From assembly GCF_015490265.1 (NCBI RefSeq), contig NZ_WFYD01000035.1:1-41338 (forward strand): a DNA stretch of 41,338 nt, written 5' to 3'. Source of the DNA: Sulfurivirga sp. Its GTDB lineage: Bacteria > Pseudomonadota > Gammaproteobacteria > Thiomicrospirales > Thiomicrospiraceae. The notes under the pieces are model-generated. The model had not been told where the DNA came from, did no database searches, and was given only the letters and a program-made list of their open reading frames with translations. A program made the translations under genes and the position numbers. Position 1 is the first letter of the stretch. Each line of letters begins with the position of its first letter. This document shows, one piece after another, positions 40,905-41,338 of the stretch.

Positions 40905-40950
40905 GGGGAATTTTACGGGATCGGGCGCAGGGCTGCACGCCGGCAGAAAC
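40905..40950 (+). repeat. Possible truncated repeat copy H (type 2)
   Basis: ATTTTACGGGATCG (40910-40923) is identical over 14 bases to the type-2 box of copy E, but the GGGGTCTCCCC hairpin is replaced by GAGAGGGGA. GGCG (40924-40927) can pair with CGCC (40938-40941) and GAAAC follows, resembling hairpin II. On the minus strand the box contains TAAAAT, a plausible -10 for the exonuclease gene about 30 bp away. Confidence 0.4.
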
Positions 40951-40951
40951 G

Positions 40952-40978
40952 AAAAAGCCGGGCTGGGGCCCGGCTTTT
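40952..40978 (-). terminator. Rho-independent terminator after the superoxide dismutase gene
   Basis: GCCGGGC (40957-40963) and GCCCGGC (40968-40974) form a 7-bp stem with a 4-base loop; on the minus strand it is followed by TTTTT. A-tract and T-tract on opposite sides make it potentially bidirectional. It ends 21 bp after the superoxide dismutase stop codon. Confidence 0.85.
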
Positions 40979-40999
40979 CGCTGTGGTCGAAAGGGTGGA

Positions 41000-41338
41000 T
41001 CAACCTTTGGCGTTGGCGTAGTTTTCCGCCACCTTGTCCCAGTTGACCACGTCCCACCATGCCTGCAGGTAGTCGGGACGGCGGTTCTGATAACGCAGGT
41101 AGTAGGCGTGCTCCCATACGTCCACGCCAAGAATGGGCGTGCCCTTGACTTCGGCCACGTCCATCAGCGGGTTGTCCTGGTTGGGGGTGGAGGTGACCAC
41201 CAGCTTGCCGCTGTCATCCATCACCAGCCATGCCCAGCCGGAGCCGAAGCGGGTCAGGCCGGCCTGAATCAGCTGCTGCTTGAAGTCGTCGAAGCTGCCG
41301 AAAGTGCTGTCAATGGCCTCACGCAGCTCGCCGGCAGG
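41000..41338 (-). CDS. sodA: Superoxide dismutase (Mn-type), C-terminal part
   Basis: The gene runs off the right edge; the last 112 residues are present. They include [29 protein letters not shown], then [30 protein letters not shown] with metal ligands Asp and His in DVWEH. The STPNQDNPL stretch with its Gln is the pattern of the Mn-type (SodA) group rather than Fe-type SodB; cambialistic use cannot be excluded. Detoxifies superoxide in the cytoplasm. A strong terminator follows. Confidence 0.88.
   Translation of the reverse strand, partial: PAGELREAIDSTFGSFDDFKQQLIQAGLTRFGSGWAWLVMDDSGKLVVTSTPNQDNPLMDVAEVKGTPILGVDVWEHAYYLRYQNRRPDYLQAWWDVVNWDKVAENYANAKG

Noticed and set aside
41000-41338. 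Fe-type superoxide dismutase (SodB)
   Set aside because: The STPNQDNPL stretch with its glutamine and the overall pattern fit the Mn-type group better, although cambialistic metal use cannot be excluded.
1-41338. tRNA, rRNA, insertion sequence or prophage
   Set aside because: No cloverleaf, rRNA segment, transposase, integrase or phage structural gene was recognised on either strand.

Overview
The window is GC-rich DNA (roughly 60-65% by eye), densely packed with genes that mostly overlap by 4 bases or sit a few bases apart. Gene content and order (def-fmt-rsmB-DUF4390-ntrY-ntrX-trkA-trkH, dprA-topA, uppP-nnr-msrA, CopA/CopB/CueO copper proteins, CzcCBA-type efflux with DUF3240) fit a Gammaproteobacterium; the genus cannot be read from this sequence. 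No rRNA, tRNA, CRISPR array, insertion sequence or phage gene was seen.

Layout. 1-3245: the end of a TSUP transporter gene, then a minus-strand operon uppP-nnr-msrA. 3314-4744: a mercuric reductase gene with no other mer gene beside it. 4990-12419: a plus-strand copper-resistance block: a small Cys-rich CopL/CutF-like leader protein, CopA, CopB, a c-type cytochrome, a CueO-like oxidase, a SHOCT membrane protein and a P1B-3 (CPH) copper ATPase. 12599-20388, facing it: a minus-strand metal-efflux block: response regulator, sensor kinase, TolC-like protein, membrane fusion protein, RND pump and DUF3240 protein. 20630-31896: a long minus-strand housekeeping and regulatory run from def through fmt, a DUF4160-DUF2442 pair, rsmB, DUF4390, ntrY, ntrX, trkA, trkH and a methyltransferase to a small unknown gene. 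31943-36375: dprA, topA and two small membrane proteins on the plus strand. 36418-41338: a GGDEF-EAL sensor, hisI, a DEDDh exonuclease and the end of a superoxide dismutase gene, all on the minus strand.

Two things stand out. First, between copL and copA the 13 bases just after the copL stop codon can pair with the copA ribosome-binding site and the bases upstream of it, closing a domain full of further palindromes. With the Cys-rich CopL protein ending in a proline run, this looks like a copper-sensing leader-ORF translational switch. Second, a family of about nine structured intergenic repeats, each about 75-105 bp, is scattered through the window, always on the plus strand. Each full copy has a GGGG-TCT(C)-CCCC hairpin followed by T-rich DNA and then a second hairpin whose stem sequence differs between copies while pairing is mostly kept. 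Two loci carry tandem type-1/type-2 dimers about 102 bp apart, and a small unknown gene sits between two clusters.

How the genes work together: the copper block would sense periplasmic copper, oxidise Cu(I) (CopA, CueO), bind or move it at the outer membrane (CopB) and pump it from the cytoplasm (ATPase). The facing RND block would expel metal across both membranes under its own two-component system, for which a direct-repeat operator is visible upstream of the tolC-like gene. MerA, MsrA, UppP and SOD add mercury, oxidative and envelope stress functions.
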